A stretch of 64,000 nt of DNA from JAMXLO01 sp963696645. GTDB taxonomy: Bacteria; Pseudomonadota; Alphaproteobacteria; Acetobacterales; Acetobacteraceae. Positions 27,252 through 36,062 of this stretch are shown here, one piece after another. The stretch's first letter is position 1. The number at the start of each line of letters is the position of its first letter. The DNA is taken from the NCBI GenBank assembly GCA_963696645.1, contig CAVOKY010000002.1, positions 186,001 through 250,000 of the forward strand. Reading direction: 5' to 3'. A program made the translations under genes and the position numbers. The notes under the pieces are model-generated. The model did no database searches, had not been told where the DNA came from, and was given only the letters and a program-made list of their open reading frames with translations.

Positions 27252-28121
27252 TCAATAGCGTCGTGATCTGGGATCGAGCCAGTCACGCACGCCGTCGCCT
27301 AGGAAGTTGAAGCCCAGCACGATCGACAGGATGGCGACGCCGGGAAAGCTGGCGACCCACCATTGGGCGACCAGTTCGCGGCCTTCGGAAATCATCGAGC
27401 CCCATTCCGGCGTTGGCGGCACGACGCCGAGACCGAGGAATGACAGGCCCGCGAAGATGATGATGGCGTTACCGACGTCAAGTGTGACGAGTACGATGAG
27501 TGGTCCGATGGAATTGGGAATGATGTGTCGCAACAGGATGCGCCCCGGTCCGTAGCCGGCGACCAGCGCCGCTTCGACGTATTCCAGGGAGCGTTGCTGC
27601 AACACCAAGCTGCGCGCCAGACGGGCGAATTTTGGCCACCACACCACCAGCATCGCGATGATCGTATTGGTGGTGCCGATGCCGAGTGCCGCGCCGATTG
27701 CCAACGCGAGGATGATCGGCGGGAAACATAGCACCAGGTCGGTGAGACGCATGATCGCCTCTTCGAGCAGGCCGCCGGCGTAGGCGGCAATGCCGCCCAG
27801 CAATGTGCCGATGACGGCGCCCACGGTCACGACCACCACGCCGGTCACCAGCGAGATCCGCGCGCCGAAAATCAAGCGGGACAGCACGTCGCGTCCCAGT
27901 TCGTCGGTGCCCAGCAGATGCTGCGCACCGGGTGGCAGCAGACGTGCGGCCAGGGCAACTGCGTTCGGCGCATAGGGCGCCAATGCCTGAGCAGCCACGG
28001 CGACGAGTACCCACAGCAGAACAATTGCGGCGCCAATTGCCGCCAGAGCGTATTGGCGCCGCCAGCGGTTCCAGCGCGATGCGGGAAGCCGCAGCGATGC
28101 GGCCAGTCCGGTGCTGCTCAT
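27252..28121 (-). CDS. dipeptide/oligopeptide ABC transporter permease, DppC type
   Basis: This 289-residue inner-membrane protein has the DppC/OppC organisation: an N-terminal cytoplasmic segment, a first helix (AIGAAIVLLWVLVAVAAQAL), the periplasmic HLLGTDELGRDVLSRL motif typical of DppC, and four to five further helices. The EAA-type cytoplasmic loop that contacts the ATPase reads EAALVAGYGPGRILLRHIIP near residue 185. The ATG at 28121 overlaps the dppB stop by 4 bases; the long upstream extension in the same frame lies inside dppB and is not coding. Confidence 0.93.
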   Translation of the reverse strand: MSSTGLAASLRLPASRWNRWRRQYALAAIGAAIVLLWVLVAVAAQALAPYAPNAVALAARLLPPGAQHLLGTDELGRDVLSRLIFGARISLVTGVVVVTVGAVIGTLLGGIAAYAGGLLEEAIMRLTDLVLCFPPIILALAIGAALGIGTTNTIIAMLVVWWPKFARLARSLVLQQRSLEYVEAALVAGYGPGRILLRHIIPNSIGPLIVLVTLDVGNAIIIFAGLSFLGLGVVPPTPEWGSMISEGRELVAQWWVASFPGVAILSIVLGFNFLGDGVRDWLDPRSRRY

Positions 28122-29128
28122 TGGCGCACTCGGGGATCGAGCAGTGCATAGCTGATGTCGGTGAGCAGGTTGATCACCAGGTAGGTGATTGCGACCAGCA
28201 GCGTGATCGCCATGATCGCCGGGAAGTCGAGTGCCGAGGCGCTGAGGAATGTGTAACGACCGAGGCCGGGCCAGGAGAAGACGGTTTCGGTTAATACCGC
28301 GCCGGTCAGCAGATTCGCGTAAGCCAGGCCACCGAGTGTGACCACCGGCACCAGGGCATTGGGCAGCACGTGTCGCAGAATGACACGGCGCTCCCGCGAG
28401 CCTTTGGCGCGGGCCATGCGGACATAGTCCTGCTGAATGCATTCCAGCATGCTGGCGCGCGTGGTACGTGTGATCAGCCCGATAGTTGCAGCCGCCAACA
28501 CGATCGACGGCAGCACCATATGCGCCGCGGCGTCCTGAAATGTGTCCCAGTCGCCGGCAAGCGCTGAATCGATGAGATATGAACCGGTAATGGTTGGCGG
28601 CGGCAGCGCGATTGGGTCGAGTCGCCCCGGTCCGGGTGCGATTTGCAGCCAACCGTAGAACACCGCCAGCAGGATGAACGCCAGCCAGAACGTAGGCGAT
28701 GAAACACCGAGTAATGAGATTGCACGTGCCAGGTGGTCCACCCAGGAATCGCGCTTCACCGCGGCAAGGATGCCAAGCGGGATGCCGATGATCAGGGTAA
28801 GCGCGAAGCTGACGGTGGCGAGTTCCAGCGTTGCCGGAGCATATTCCTCAATATCGTCCAGTACCGGGCGGCGCGAACGGATCGAGCGGCCAAGATCGCC
28901 GTGCCGCAGGTCGTTCAGAAAGATGATGTAACGTTGCCACAATGGGCGATCGAGGCCGTACTGGTGGCGCCATTCGGCAACGAACGCCGGATCCGAAGCT
29001 GCCTGGTCGCCGAGTTGCGCCAGCACGGGATCGCCCGGAACGGTATTGGTGATCAGGAATACGACCAGGGTCGCGAGCAGCGCCATCACCAGCATTGCGC
29101 CCACGCGCGCGACGAAAAAGCGTAGCAT
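28118..29128 (-). CDS. dipeptide/oligopeptide ABC transporter permease, DppB type
   Basis: This 336-residue permease has the DppB/OppB pattern: helix 1 (VGAMLVMALLATLVVFLITN), the PGDPVLAQLGDQ segment after it, about five more helices and the EAA-like loop DYVRMARAKGSRERRVILRH near residue 220. The ATG at 29128 gives a standard N-terminus (MLRFFVARVG); the further upstream ATG adds charged residues of poor quality. It is first in a three-gene minus-strand operon (dppB-dppC-dppDF), divergent from its binding-protein gene 173 bases away. A bidirectional promoter between 29129 and 29301 is likely. Confidence 0.93.
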   Translation of the reverse strand: MLRFFVARVGAMLVMALLATLVVFLITNTVPGDPVLAQLGDQAASDPAFVAEWRHQYGLDRPLWQRYIIFLNDLRHGDLGRSIRSRRPVLDDIEEYAPATLELATVSFALTLIIGIPLGILAAVKRDSWVDHLARAISLLGVSSPTFWLAFILLAVFYGWLQIAPGPGRLDPIALPPPTITGSYLIDSALAGDWDTFQDAAAHMVLPSIVLAAATIGLITRTTRASMLECIQQDYVRMARAKGSRERRVILRHVLPNALVPVVTLGGLAYANLLTGAVLTETVFSWPGLGRYTFLSASALDFPAIMAITLLVAITYLVINLLTDISYALLDPRVRQ

Positions 29129-29301
29129 CGGCGCGTTGTCCTCTCCCCATTCGCGGCGTGCCGCATTGTGCGGTGCAGCCATTCGATGATGGCAACCTTG
29201 ACCATCGTATTTGGGCTGTCAAACCGTTTGGCCCGACGCTGATTTACCGTTGTCGTGCCAGCTTCTATAGTCGCGCCGACAAGCGGGTGGGAACTTCAGG
29301 A

Positions 29302-30927
29302 ATGCGCAAACCAGTTGGCGGCATGGTCGATCGTCGTGATGTTCTGCGCATGCTCGGCATCGGCAGCGCGGGATTTCTCGCCTCACAGCTTGCCGGGCCA
29401 CCGGTTTTTGCACAAAGCCATAAGGGCACCTTGGTGCTCGCCATCGACTTCGCCGATACGGTGACGTTCGATCCGGCGCACGAGTTGAACTACATGGCGC
29501 CGTTGATTGTGGCGGCCTGCTACGAGTGTCTGGTCACCATGACGCCGGACGACTACGTCAACGTCAAACCGGCGCTGGCATCGTCGTTTCAACGCACGCC
29601 GGACGGCACCGGGTGGCGCTTCACAATGCGTGACGGCGTGAAATTCTCCAGCGGCAACGTCATGACCGCGGACGATGCGAAATACTCGCTCGATCGCGAG
29701 CTATATATCGGCGACCAGCCATCGCAATATCTGTCGAACGTTCTGCGCTTCGACAAGGTGAACGACAAGACGATCGACGTGGTGCTGAAGAATCCCGCAG
29801 AACCGATTCTCACCATTCTGGCAGCGCCAAGTTTCGTGGTCTGCGAGAAAAACGTCCTGGAGGAACACGGATCGGACGCGAGCCAGGCGGCCAAGACGAA
29901 GGATAAGGCGCTGGACTGGCTCAATCAGAATTCGGCGGGGACAGGCCCGTATCGCCTGGTGCGCTGGGAACAGAATTCGCAGATCCAGCTGGTCGCGAAC
30001 CCGCACTATTGGCGTGGCAAGCCGCCGTTCGAGCGCGTCGTGCTGCGCCATATTCCCGATAGCGCCGTACAACTGCTGTCGTTGCAGCGCGGCGACATCG
30101 ATGCGGCGTTCAACCTGATTCCCGAGCAGGTCGCGATCCTGAAGGACAGCAAGGAGATCTGGATCGATCGGCTGACCAGCACGGACTTCGTCTATCTGGC
30201 CCTGACGTCGGAGGCGGCGTTCAACAAGGCACTCGGCATCACGGCGGCACGCCAGGCCGTGGGCTACGCCATCGACTATGACGGGATCAAGAATTCGCTG
30301 CTGGCGGGGAATGCCGTGCGTCCGGTGACATTCCTGCCTGTCGGCACCAACGGTTCGACCGAGGAGCTGACGCGCGAGATCGGCTATCGCGAGGATCTCG
30401 ACCGATCGAAGAAGCTGTTGGCGGAGGCTGGATTGCCGAATGGCTTCGAGTTCGAACTGCAATATGGCACCGGGGCGATCACCGGAACCTCGTTCGCTGT
30501 GCTGGCGCAGAAGCTGCAGGCTGACCTGGCGCGCGTCGGCATCATGGCGAAGCTGGCGCCGCTCGACATGGTCACGTTCCGCACGAATTACACGACGTAC
30601 AAGGCAACGTCCGCGCTGACGTTCTGGAATCCGCCGGCGATCGAAAGCGAGTTATGGGCGGCGGCGACGGTGGAGCGCGTGGCGAAGCGTGTGCATTGGA
30701 CCCCGCCGGAAGACGTTGTGAAACTGGTGCACCGTGCGGCTGCCGAGCCCGACAAGCAGAAGCAGATCGATTTGTGGCGGCAGTATCAACAGATCATGGT
30801 CGATCAGGCCAACCTGTTCGTGCTGTTCCAGCCGATCTACCAGATTGGCGTGCGACGTTCGATCAAGACATTCCCGCTGACGGCGGCGGGCTGGCAGCTC
30901 GAGATGTACGGCGCGCGGCCGGCATAG
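29302..30927 (+). CDS. peptide ABC transporter substrate-binding protein (SBP family 5)
   Basis: This 541-residue periplasmic protein is the solute receptor for the divergent Dpp-type transporter. The N-terminus has a twin-arginine-like signal (VDRRDVLRMLGIGSAGF) with a cleavage region near VFAQS. The mature part shows the SBP_bac_5 pattern: TFDPAHELNYMA, the RDGVKFSSGNVMTADD motif (family RDGVKF.DG...TAxDV) and GTGPYRLVRWEQ near residue 215. The ATG at 29302 follows TCAGGA. Tat export would suggest folding before secretion, as for some Rhodospirillales solute receptors. Ligands of the family range from dipeptides to glutathione and opines. Confidence 0.93.
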   Translation: MRKPVGGMVDRRDVLRMLGIGSAGFLASQLAGPPVFAQSHKGTLVLAIDFADTVTFDPAHELNYMAPLIVAACYECLVTMTPDDYVNVKPALASSFQRTPDGTGWRFTMRDGVKFSSGNVMTADDAKYSLDRELYIGDQPSQYLSNVLRFDKVNDKTIDVVLKNPAEPILTILAAPSFVVCEKNVLEEHGSDASQAAKTKDKALDWLNQNSAGTGPYRLVRWEQNSQIQLVANPHYWRGKPPFERVVLRHIPDSAVQLLSLQRGDIDAAFNLIPEQVAILKDSKEIWIDRLTSTDFVYLALTSEAAFNKALGITAARQAVGYAIDYDGIKNSLLAGNAVRPVTFLPVGTNGSTEELTREIGYREDLDRSKKLLAEAGLPNGFEFELQYGTGAITGTSFAVLAQKLQADLARVGIMAKLAPLDMVTFRTNYTTYKATSALTFWNPPAIESELWAAATVERVAKRVHWTPPEDVVKLVHRAAAEPDKQKQIDLWRQYQQIMVDQANLFVLFQPIYQIGVRRSIKTFPLTAAGWQLEMYGARPA

Positions 30928-30954
30928 GCGGGTTGCCGGTGATGATGGCCGCAG

Positions 30955-31950
30955 TCATGCGTTTGACGCCATCGCGTACTGCCTTGTTTCGCCGAATGCC
31001 AGGACATCGAAATCCTGCTCGGTGACGCCAGCACTTGCCTGCGCGTGTCGTAGCGCTGACAACGGTGCATCGATGGCTTCATCGGTCAACTGGAAGGTGC
31101 CGAAATGCATTCCCAGACTGCGACGCGGCGCCAGCTCGAGATGCGCGCGCACCGCTTCCTCGGGGTTCACATGGTGTTGGCGCATGAACCACCGCGGCTC
31201 GTAAGCCCCGATGGGCAGCAGCGCAAGATCAATACGGGGAAAGCGCCGGCCGATCTCGGCGAAATATGGGCTGTAGCCGGAATCGCCGGCAAAATAGACG
31301 ACAGTGCCGGCCACTTCGACGATGAAGCCGCCCCATAGACTGCGGTTGCGATCGTGCAGCCCGCGCGAGGAAAAGTGCTGTGCGGGCACATAGGTCACAC
31401 GAGCGCCTGCAAGTTCGATGCTCTGCCACCAATCGAGTTCGACCGCCGATCGGATGGCGGCCTTGGCAAGATGGCGCGCGTTGCCAAGTCCGGTCGCCGT
31501 ACGCGGCTGCCAGCGTGCCTGCACCTTGCGCAGTGTCGGCAGGTCCATGTGGTCGTAATGGTTGTGGGTGACCAGCAGCAGGTCCACGCCCGGCAGCGAT
31601 TTAAGATTCTGCCCTGGGCGCCGTACGCGACGCGGGCCCGCGAAGCGAACCGGGCTGCAGCGGTCGGACCAGATCGGATCGGTGAGCACGCAGGTGCCAC
31701 CGATCTGCAACAGGAAAGTCGAGTGACCAATGAACGTCACCGCGATCTGGTCGTGCGGTGCGCGGGCGGGCGGCGGCAGCGTCGCGTCGTCCACATGGTC
31801 CGGCCACGGCGCCTTGTGGCGCGTGCGGCGCCAGCGACGGACGTCCTGGAGGCTCTTGCCATGCGGGGCATGCGGGTTGAAGAACTGCCGGCCATCGAAA
31901 TGATCCGGCATCGGCATCATGCGTGCGGCCGAATTCGCTGTTCCGTGCAT
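30955..31950 (-). CDS. MBL-fold metal-dependent hydrolase (NAPE-PLD/UlaG-like)
   Basis: This 331-residue protein is a metallo-beta-lactamase-fold hydrolase of the UlaG/NAPE-phospholipase D-like group. The metal motif THNHYDHMD (H.H.DH) is near residue 128, with further ligands in PAQHFSSRG (about 190), FAGDSGYSP (about 222) and GMHFGTFQL (about 286). TFIGHSTFLLQIGG before the metal site is characteristic of this group. No signal peptide is evident. The start may be MMPMPDHF ten codons later. It is convergent with the binding-protein gene, only 27 bases apart. Substrates in the family include N-acyl phosphatidylethanolamine and phosphodiesters. Confidence 0.9.
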   Translation of the reverse strand: MHGTANSAARMMPMPDHFDGRQFFNPHAPHGKSLQDVRRWRRTRHKAPWPDHVDDATLPPPARAPHDQIAVTFIGHSTFLLQIGGTCVLTDPIWSDRCSPVRFAGPRRVRRPGQNLKSLPGVDLLLVTHNHYDHMDLPTLRKVQARWQPRTATGLGNARHLAKAAIRSAVELDWWQSIELAGARVTYVPAQHFSSRGLHDRNRSLWGGFIVEVAGTVVYFAGDSGYSPYFAEIGRRFPRIDLALLPIGAYEPRWFMRQHHVNPEEAVRAHLELAPRRSLGMHFGTFQLTDEAIDAPLSALRHAQASAGVTEQDFDVLAFGETRQYAMASNA

Positions 31951-32003
31951 GGCTTTATCGTAGCATCGCCAAGGTTCCCGGGCACATCGGGCGCGCCCGG
32001 CAT

Positions 32004-32219
32004 TCAGGTCCGGGAACGGGTGAGCGACTTGATGTCGGCCTGCGCGCGACCGGATGCGAGAGCGATGTCGCGATCCTGTGCCTCGATGACCGCCTGCACG
32101 GCATCCGGCCCATCAAGACCATCGACCACTGAGCGTGGCACCTTGCGATTGGAACTCCGGCTGCCGTCGGTATAGACGACATCGAACAGAACGAAGCTGT
32201 TCACGACGCGACGTTTCAT
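32004..32219 (-). CDS. small conserved protein (71 residues)
   Basis: The 71-residue product opens MKRRVVNSFVLFDVVYTDG and continues as a compact mixed sequence ending DIKSLTRSRT. It is one of four small minus-strand genes in a row (71, 56, 69 and 68 residues), the last being a cold-shock protein. I believe near-identical short proteins occur beside such genes in Acetobacteraceae, but no function is known. The coding case is the protein-like composition (few arginine runs, balanced hydrophobics), which the overlapping reads lack. No domain, signal or membrane segment is visible. Confidence 0.7.
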   Translation of the reverse strand: MKRRVVNSFVLFDVVYTDGSRSSNRKVPRSVVDGLDGPDAVQAVIEAQDRDIALASGRAQADIKSLTRSRT

Positions 32220-32299
32220 GGCACGAATCCTGGTTTAGCCGAGCCTGGCGGCGGCTCATGCGGCCGGACGTTGGCGACTGCGCGTGCTGCTCTCGCCGC

Positions 32300-32470
32300 T
32301 TACTGCTGGCTCGGTTCGTCGGATGGCGGGGAGACGGACGCGGTGTCATCGTGTTCCGCCTTGCGGCGGATGACGGCCTCTTCGCGCTCGCGCAACTTGG
32401 CATCCTTCTTCGCCTGCTTGAGGCGGTTTCTTTCAGCCCGCTGCTGATTGTAATTTGGCTTGAACGCCAT
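32300..32470 (-). CDS. small basic coiled-coil protein (56 residues)
   Basis: The 56-residue product begins MAFKPNYNQQRAERNRLKQA and is a highly charged, lysine/arginine/glutamate-rich helix, followed by an acidic tail. A strong GGAGGGA ribosome-binding site stands just before two adjacent ATGs (32473 and 32470); the second has the better spacing. Short proteins with this NYNQQRAERNR opening are common in alphaproteobacteria, where they are annotated as hypothetical. The composition suggests nucleic-acid or ribosome association, which is inference. It is too short to appear in most gene tracks. Confidence 0.75.
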   Translation of the reverse strand: MAFKPNYNQQRAERNRLKQAKKDAKLREREEAVIRRKAEHDDTASVSPPSDEPSQQ

Positions 32471-32529
32471 CATTCCCTCCTGTGCGCTTCAGGACAGAGC
32501 GTTGACCCTCAGTCCGTTGCTCAGCGGCA

Positions 32530-32739
32530 TCAGCCGAGTACACTCTGCCGCGCGGTAAGCTGGCTCTCCCGCACGACACGCTCATGCCCATCCTCCGTAT
32601 GCTTCACGCGATACTGCAGGTCGCGCGTCTCGCTCGGCAGCAGACGCAGGACCTTGTATTTGCCGCGTGGCACATTCGCGTCGCCCGGTCCCGGCATGAA
32701 GTCAACTGCCTGACCGATGGCGAACTTGTGTTGGGTCAT
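32530..32739 (-). CDS. small conserved protein (69 residues)
   Basis: The 69-residue product starts MTQHKFAIGQAVDFMPGPGD and contains PRGKYKVLRLLPSETRDLQY, followed by RVKHTEDGHERVVRESQL. The pattern is a short SH3-like beta-barrel, common in Acetobacteraceae and other alphaproteobacteria as an uncharacterised protein. GGAGGACACC precedes the ATG at 32739, so that start is preferred to the one 13 codons upstream. It lies between the 56-residue gene and a cold-shock gene on the same strand, possibly one transcript. Confidence 0.8.
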   Translation of the reverse strand: MTQHKFAIGQAVDFMPGPGDANVPRGKYKVLRLLPSETRDLQYRVKHTEDGHERVVRESQLTARQSVLG

Positions 32740-32790
32740 GGTGTCCTCCGTTTCAGCCGGTGCCGCCGTAAGCGGCACCGGGGGCGAAAC

Positions 32791-32997
32791 TCAGACCGAC
32801 TTCAGGTTTGTTGCGGAGCTCTTGCCCTGCTGACCCTGTTCGATATCGAAGCTAACCTTCTGGCCCTCGTTCAGATGACCGAGGCCCGCACGCTCCACCG
32901 CGGAAATGTGGACGAAGACGTCCTTCGAGCCGTCATCGGGCTGGATGAAGCCGAAGCCCTTCTGCGCGTTGAACCATTTGACTGTACCTTGCGACAT
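32791..32997 (-). CDS. cold-shock domain protein, CspA family
   Basis: This 68-residue protein is a single cold-shock domain. RNP1 (KGFGFIQPDDG) and RNP2 (DVFVHISAVE) are intact, and the N-terminal GTVKWFNAQ and C-terminal SFDIEQGQQGKSSA match the CspA family of single-stranded RNA/DNA-binding chaperones. The ATG at 32997 gives the usual MSQGTVKWFN start; the longer reading is not conserved in composition. The roughly 180 bases upstream, up to lpxD, are noncoding and could hold the long 5' leader typical of csp mRNAs. Confidence 0.95.
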   Translation of the reverse strand: MSQGTVKWFNAQKGFGFIQPDDGSKDVFVHISAVERAGLGHLNEGQKVSFDIEQGQQGKSSATNLKSV

Positions 32998-33181
32998 AAT
33001 CTCTCTCTTTATGCAACCGGCGGCCCACACCGTGTGGACCGGAATGCTTTTCAATTTTGGGAGCACCGGATGCGACAATGTCGCAAAAAGCAGGCACAAG
33101 CAGCCCAGGCAGAAAAGCGCCGTTGGCGATACATAGGGAGTAGGACCCGGTCTTGCCAGACCAATCGCGGCGATCAGCGGA

Positions 33182-34207
33182 TCATTTGGGTTTGCGGACC
33201 AATCGCCTCAGGGTAGCGATCTGCCGAAAGAAATCACTTCGCGGCTGCGCCGGGCTACCGAGCAGGACCGAGCCGGCGGCCGCGTCGGAGATCACGCCGG
33301 CCTGGGCACCGATCTGGCTGCCGGCGCCAATGCGCAAATGCCCGGCCATCGCCGCTTGGCCGCCAACCTGGACGAAGTCCTCCAACACCGTCGAGCCGGC
33401 GATGCCGACCTGAGCCACGATGACACAGCAGTGTCCCAGGCGGACATTGTGGCCGATCTGCACCAGGTTATCGAGCCGGGACCCGGCGCCGATGACCGTA
33501 TCATGCGTCGATCCTCGATCGATCGTTGAGTTGGCGCCGACTTCCACATCGTCTTCGATGACGACGCGGCCAAGCTGGGGAATGCTGAGGAACCCCGACT
33601 TGGTGGTGGCGAAACTGAAGCCTTCCTGGCCGATCCGCGCACCCGGATAGATATAGACACGCGATCCCAGCAGCGCGTGGGACAGGCTGGCGTGCGCGCC
33701 GATGCGGCAATCGGGGCCGATCGCCACACCCTTGCCGATCGACACGAAGGGACCGATGCGGCAGCGGGGGCCGATGCTCGCGCCAGCTTCCACCACCACA
33801 TAGGGGCCGATTTCGGCGGATTTATCCACCTGTGCCGCGGCATCGACAATGGCGGAAGGGTGGATGCCGGGACAGGTCGGCGGTACGGGATGGAACAGTG
33901 CGGCAACGCGTGCCCAGCCTTCGTACGCCGCGGTGGTAATGATCGGGATGGTTGCATTCGGCACGCGCCCCAGCATGTCCGGATGCACGATCACCGCGCC
34001 GGCCATGGTGTGCTCGAGCGCGGCTGCGTAGCGCCGATTGTCGAGAAAGCTGACCTGATCAGGTTCGGCCGACTGCAGCGGCGCCACACCGGAGAACATC
34101 TTCTCCACCGCGGGCGCCTCGCCTTTTGCCATGGTCGCAATGTCTGCCAGCGTGTGTGGTCCGCTATGGGCGAAGAACCGTGAATCGCCCATTGGTGTTT
34201 CAATCAC
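33182..34207 (-). CDS. lpxD: UDP-3-O-acylglucosamine N-acyltransferase
   Basis: This 341-residue enzyme adds the second 3-hydroxyacyl chain, from acyl-ACP, to UDP-3-O-acylglucosamine in lipid A synthesis. The N-terminal uridine-binding domain includes SFLDNRRYAAALEHTMAGAV; the rest is a left-handed parallel beta-helix of hexapeptide repeats (for example IGPYVVVEAGASIGPRC). The catalytic histidine region is LVQIGHNVRLGHCC near residue 247. The GTG at 34207 has AAGGAG 8 bases upstream. It stands apart from the usual bamA-lpxD-fabZ-lpxA cluster, so it may be a second copy or a relocated sole copy. Confidence 0.94.
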   Translation of the reverse strand: MIETPMGDSRFFAHSGPHTLADIATMAKGEAPAVEKMFSGVAPLQSAEPDQVSFLDNRRYAAALEHTMAGAVIVHPDMLGRVPNATIPIITTAAYEGWARVAALFHPVPPTCPGIHPSAIVDAAAQVDKSAEIGPYVVVEAGASIGPRCRIGPFVSIGKGVAIGPDCRIGAHASLSHALLGSRVYIYPGARIGQEGFSFATTKSGFLSIPQLGRVVIEDDVEVGANSTIDRGSTHDTVIGAGSRLDNLVQIGHNVRLGHCCVIVAQVGIAGSTVLEDFVQVGGQAAMAGHLRIGAGSQIGAQAGVISDAAAGSVLLGSPAQPRSDFFRQIATLRRLVRKPK

Positions 34208-34247
34208 AGCCCACTCCTTGACCGTTCGTCCGTGTCCAATAACAGTG

Positions 34248-34274
34248 CTGGCACTCTATCGTCGAGTGTGCTAA
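34248..34274. promoter_or_regulatory. CIRCE-like inverted repeat upstream of groEL
   Basis: CTGGCACTC (34248-34256) and GAGTGTGCTAA (34264-34274) flank a 7-base spacer. The CIRCE operator of HrcA is TTAGCACTC-N9-GAGTGCTAA; here the arms are recognisable but the right arm has an extra T and the spacer is two shorter. It lies about 110 bases before the groEL start, a usual position. Repression by HrcA at this site is plausible but the site is degenerate. Confidence 0.55.
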
Positions 34275-34382
34275 TCGTAATTTAATTGGCGAAATGCCTT
34301 GTTCCGCGGCGCACGACTCAACCGCCGAATGCCAGTCGGGACGATATATTCCCAGTAATATTCAATTCAGGAAGGGTAAGAA

Positions 34383-36008
34383 ATGCCAGCCAAGGACGTG
34401 CGATTTGGTGGTGACGCTCGCCAGCGGATGCTGCGCGGCGTCGATATACTGGCCGAAGCGGTCAGAATTACGCTGGGTCCGAAGGGTCGCAACGTGATCC
34501 TGGACAAGAGCTATGGCGCGCCGCGCATCACTAAGGACGGCGTGGCGGTAGCGAAAGAGATCGAGCTCTCCGATAAGTTCGAGAACATGGGCGCGCAGAT
34601 GGTGCGCGAGGTCGCGTCCAAAACCAACGACATTGCGGGCGACGGCACCACGACAGCGATCGTGCTGGCCCAGGCTATCGTGCGCGAAGGCGGCAGGGCG
34701 GTGTCGGCTGGCATGAATCCGATGGATTTGAAGCGCGGCGTCGACAAGGCGGTTGCCGCGCTGGTCGAGGAACTACAGAAGCGCAGCAAAAAGATCACCA
34801 CCCAGGCGGAGACGGCGCAGGTCGGTACCATTTCGGCCAATGGCGAGGCGGAGATCGGCAAGATGATCGCCGAGGCGATGCAGAAGGTCGGCAATGAGGG
34901 TGTCATCACGGTCGAGGAGGCCAAGGGCATCCAGACCGAGCTCGATGTGGTCGAAGGCATGCAGTTCGATCGCGGCTACATGTCGCCGTACTTCATCACC
35001 AATGCCGAGAAGATGACCGTCGAATTGGAGCAGCCATACATCCTGATCCACGAGAAGAAGCTGTCCGGTCTGCAATCCTTGCTGCCGCTGCTGGAGGCGG
35101 TGGCGCAGTCGGGGCGTCCGCTGCTGATTGTCGCCGAGGATGTCGAGGGCGAGGCGCTTGCCACGCTGGTGGTGAACAAGCTGCGCGGCGGGCTGAAGGT
35201 GGCCGCGGTGAAGGCGCCCGGCTTCGGCGATCGGCGCAAGGCAATGCTCGACGACATCGCCGTGCTCACCGGTGGCCAGGTGATCAGCGAGGACCTCGGC
35301 ATCAAGCTGGAGAATGTCACGCTCGACATGCTCGGCAAGACCAAGAAGGTGCTGATCGACAAGGAGAACACGACGATCGTCGAGGGCGCCGGCAAGAAGG
35401 CCGACATCGTGGCGCGCTGCAAGCAGATCCGCGCGCAGATCGAGGAAACCACATCGGACTACGACCGCGAGAAGCTGCAGGAGCGGCTGGCGAAGCTGGC
35501 CGGCGGCGTTGCGATCATTCGCGTTGGCGGGTCCACGGAAGTGGAAGTGAAGGAGCGCAAGGATCGCGTGGATGACGGTCTGCACGCAACGCGTGCGGCG
35601 GTCGAAGAGGGCATCGTGCCGGGTGGCGGTGTTGCCCTGGCGCGTGCGTCGCTGGTCCTGGCCAAGCTGAAGGCCGACAACGACGATCAGCGCGTCGGCA
35701 TCGAGATCGTGCGCAAGGCGGTGCAGACGCCGCTGCGGCAGATTGCCGAGAACGCCGGCGAGGATGGCGCGGTGATCTCGGGCAAGATGCTGGATCGGGA
35801 CGAGTACAACTGGGGCTTTGACGCGCAGACCGGCGAGTTCAAGGATCTGGTGAAGGCCGGCATCATCGATCCGACCAAGGTCGTGCGCACGGCGCTGCAA
35901 CACGCCGCGTCGGTTGGGTCGCTGATGATCACCACCGAGGCGATGGTGGCGGAGCGAGCGGAGAAGCCGGGTGATTCCGCAGGTGGCATGGGCGATCATG
36001 ATCACTGA
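34383..36008 (+). CDS. groEL: chaperonin GroEL
   Basis: This 541-residue protein is a group I chaperonin subunit that forms the double-ring folding chamber with GroES. Motifs include VRITLGPKGRNVILDK near residue 25, the ATP-binding GDGTTTAIVLAQAI near 86, and EEGIVPGGGVALARA near 406. The length and sequence are intact. The C-terminal tail GGMGDHDH is short and histidine-ended, unlike the GGM repeats of many copies. No groES precedes it, so it may be a second, dispensable copy. AGGAAGGGTAAGAA before the ATG is a good ribosome-binding site. A CIRCE-like operator upstream suggests heat-shock control. Confidence 0.96.
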   Translation: MPAKDVRFGGDARQRMLRGVDILAEAVRITLGPKGRNVILDKSYGAPRITKDGVAVAKEIELSDKFENMGAQMVREVASKTNDIAGDGTTTAIVLAQAIVREGGRAVSAGMNPMDLKRGVDKAVAALVEELQKRSKKITTQAETAQVGTISANGEAEIGKMIAEAMQKVGNEGVITVEEAKGIQTELDVVEGMQFDRGYMSPYFITNAEKMTVELEQPYILIHEKKLSGLQSLLPLLEAVAQSGRPLLIVAEDVEGEALATLVVNKLRGGLKVAAVKAPGFGDRRKAMLDDIAVLTGGQVISEDLGIKLENVTLDMLGKTKKVLIDKENTTIVEGAGKKADIVARCKQIRAQIEETTSDYDREKLQERLAKLAGGVAIIRVGGSTEVEVKERKDRVDDGLHATRAAVEEGIVPGGGVALARASLVLAKLKADNDDQRVGIEIVRKAVQTPLRQIAENAGEDGAVISGKMLDRDEYNWGFDAQTGEFKDLVKAGIIDPTKVVRTALQHAASVGSLMITTEAMVAERAEKPGDSAGGMGDHDH

Positions 36009-36024
36009 GTACCTGAAGTCGTGT

Positions 36025-36047
36025 GGGGTCGGGCCTGGCCCGACCCC
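36025..36047 (+). terminator. perfect palindrome after groEL
   Basis: GGGGTCGGGCC and GGCCCGACCCC are perfect inverted 11-base arms around a single T. The stem starts 16 bases after the groEL stop. It lacks a downstream T-run, so Rho-independent termination is not certain, but attenuation or mRNA 3'-end protection fits the position. The next small gene's ATG follows 15 bases later. Confidence 0.5.
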
Positions 36048-36062
36048 TAACGGCGGAGCAAG

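Noticed and set aside
23019..31950. Prophage or integrative element around the peptide transporter genes
   Set aside because: No integrase, capsid or portal gene and no attachment repeats were seen; only the IS66-family element is mobile.
31354..32175. Plus-strand read of 273 codons opposite the MBL-fold hydrolase
   Set aside because: It is antisense to a gene with an intact metal motif and has no domain of its own.
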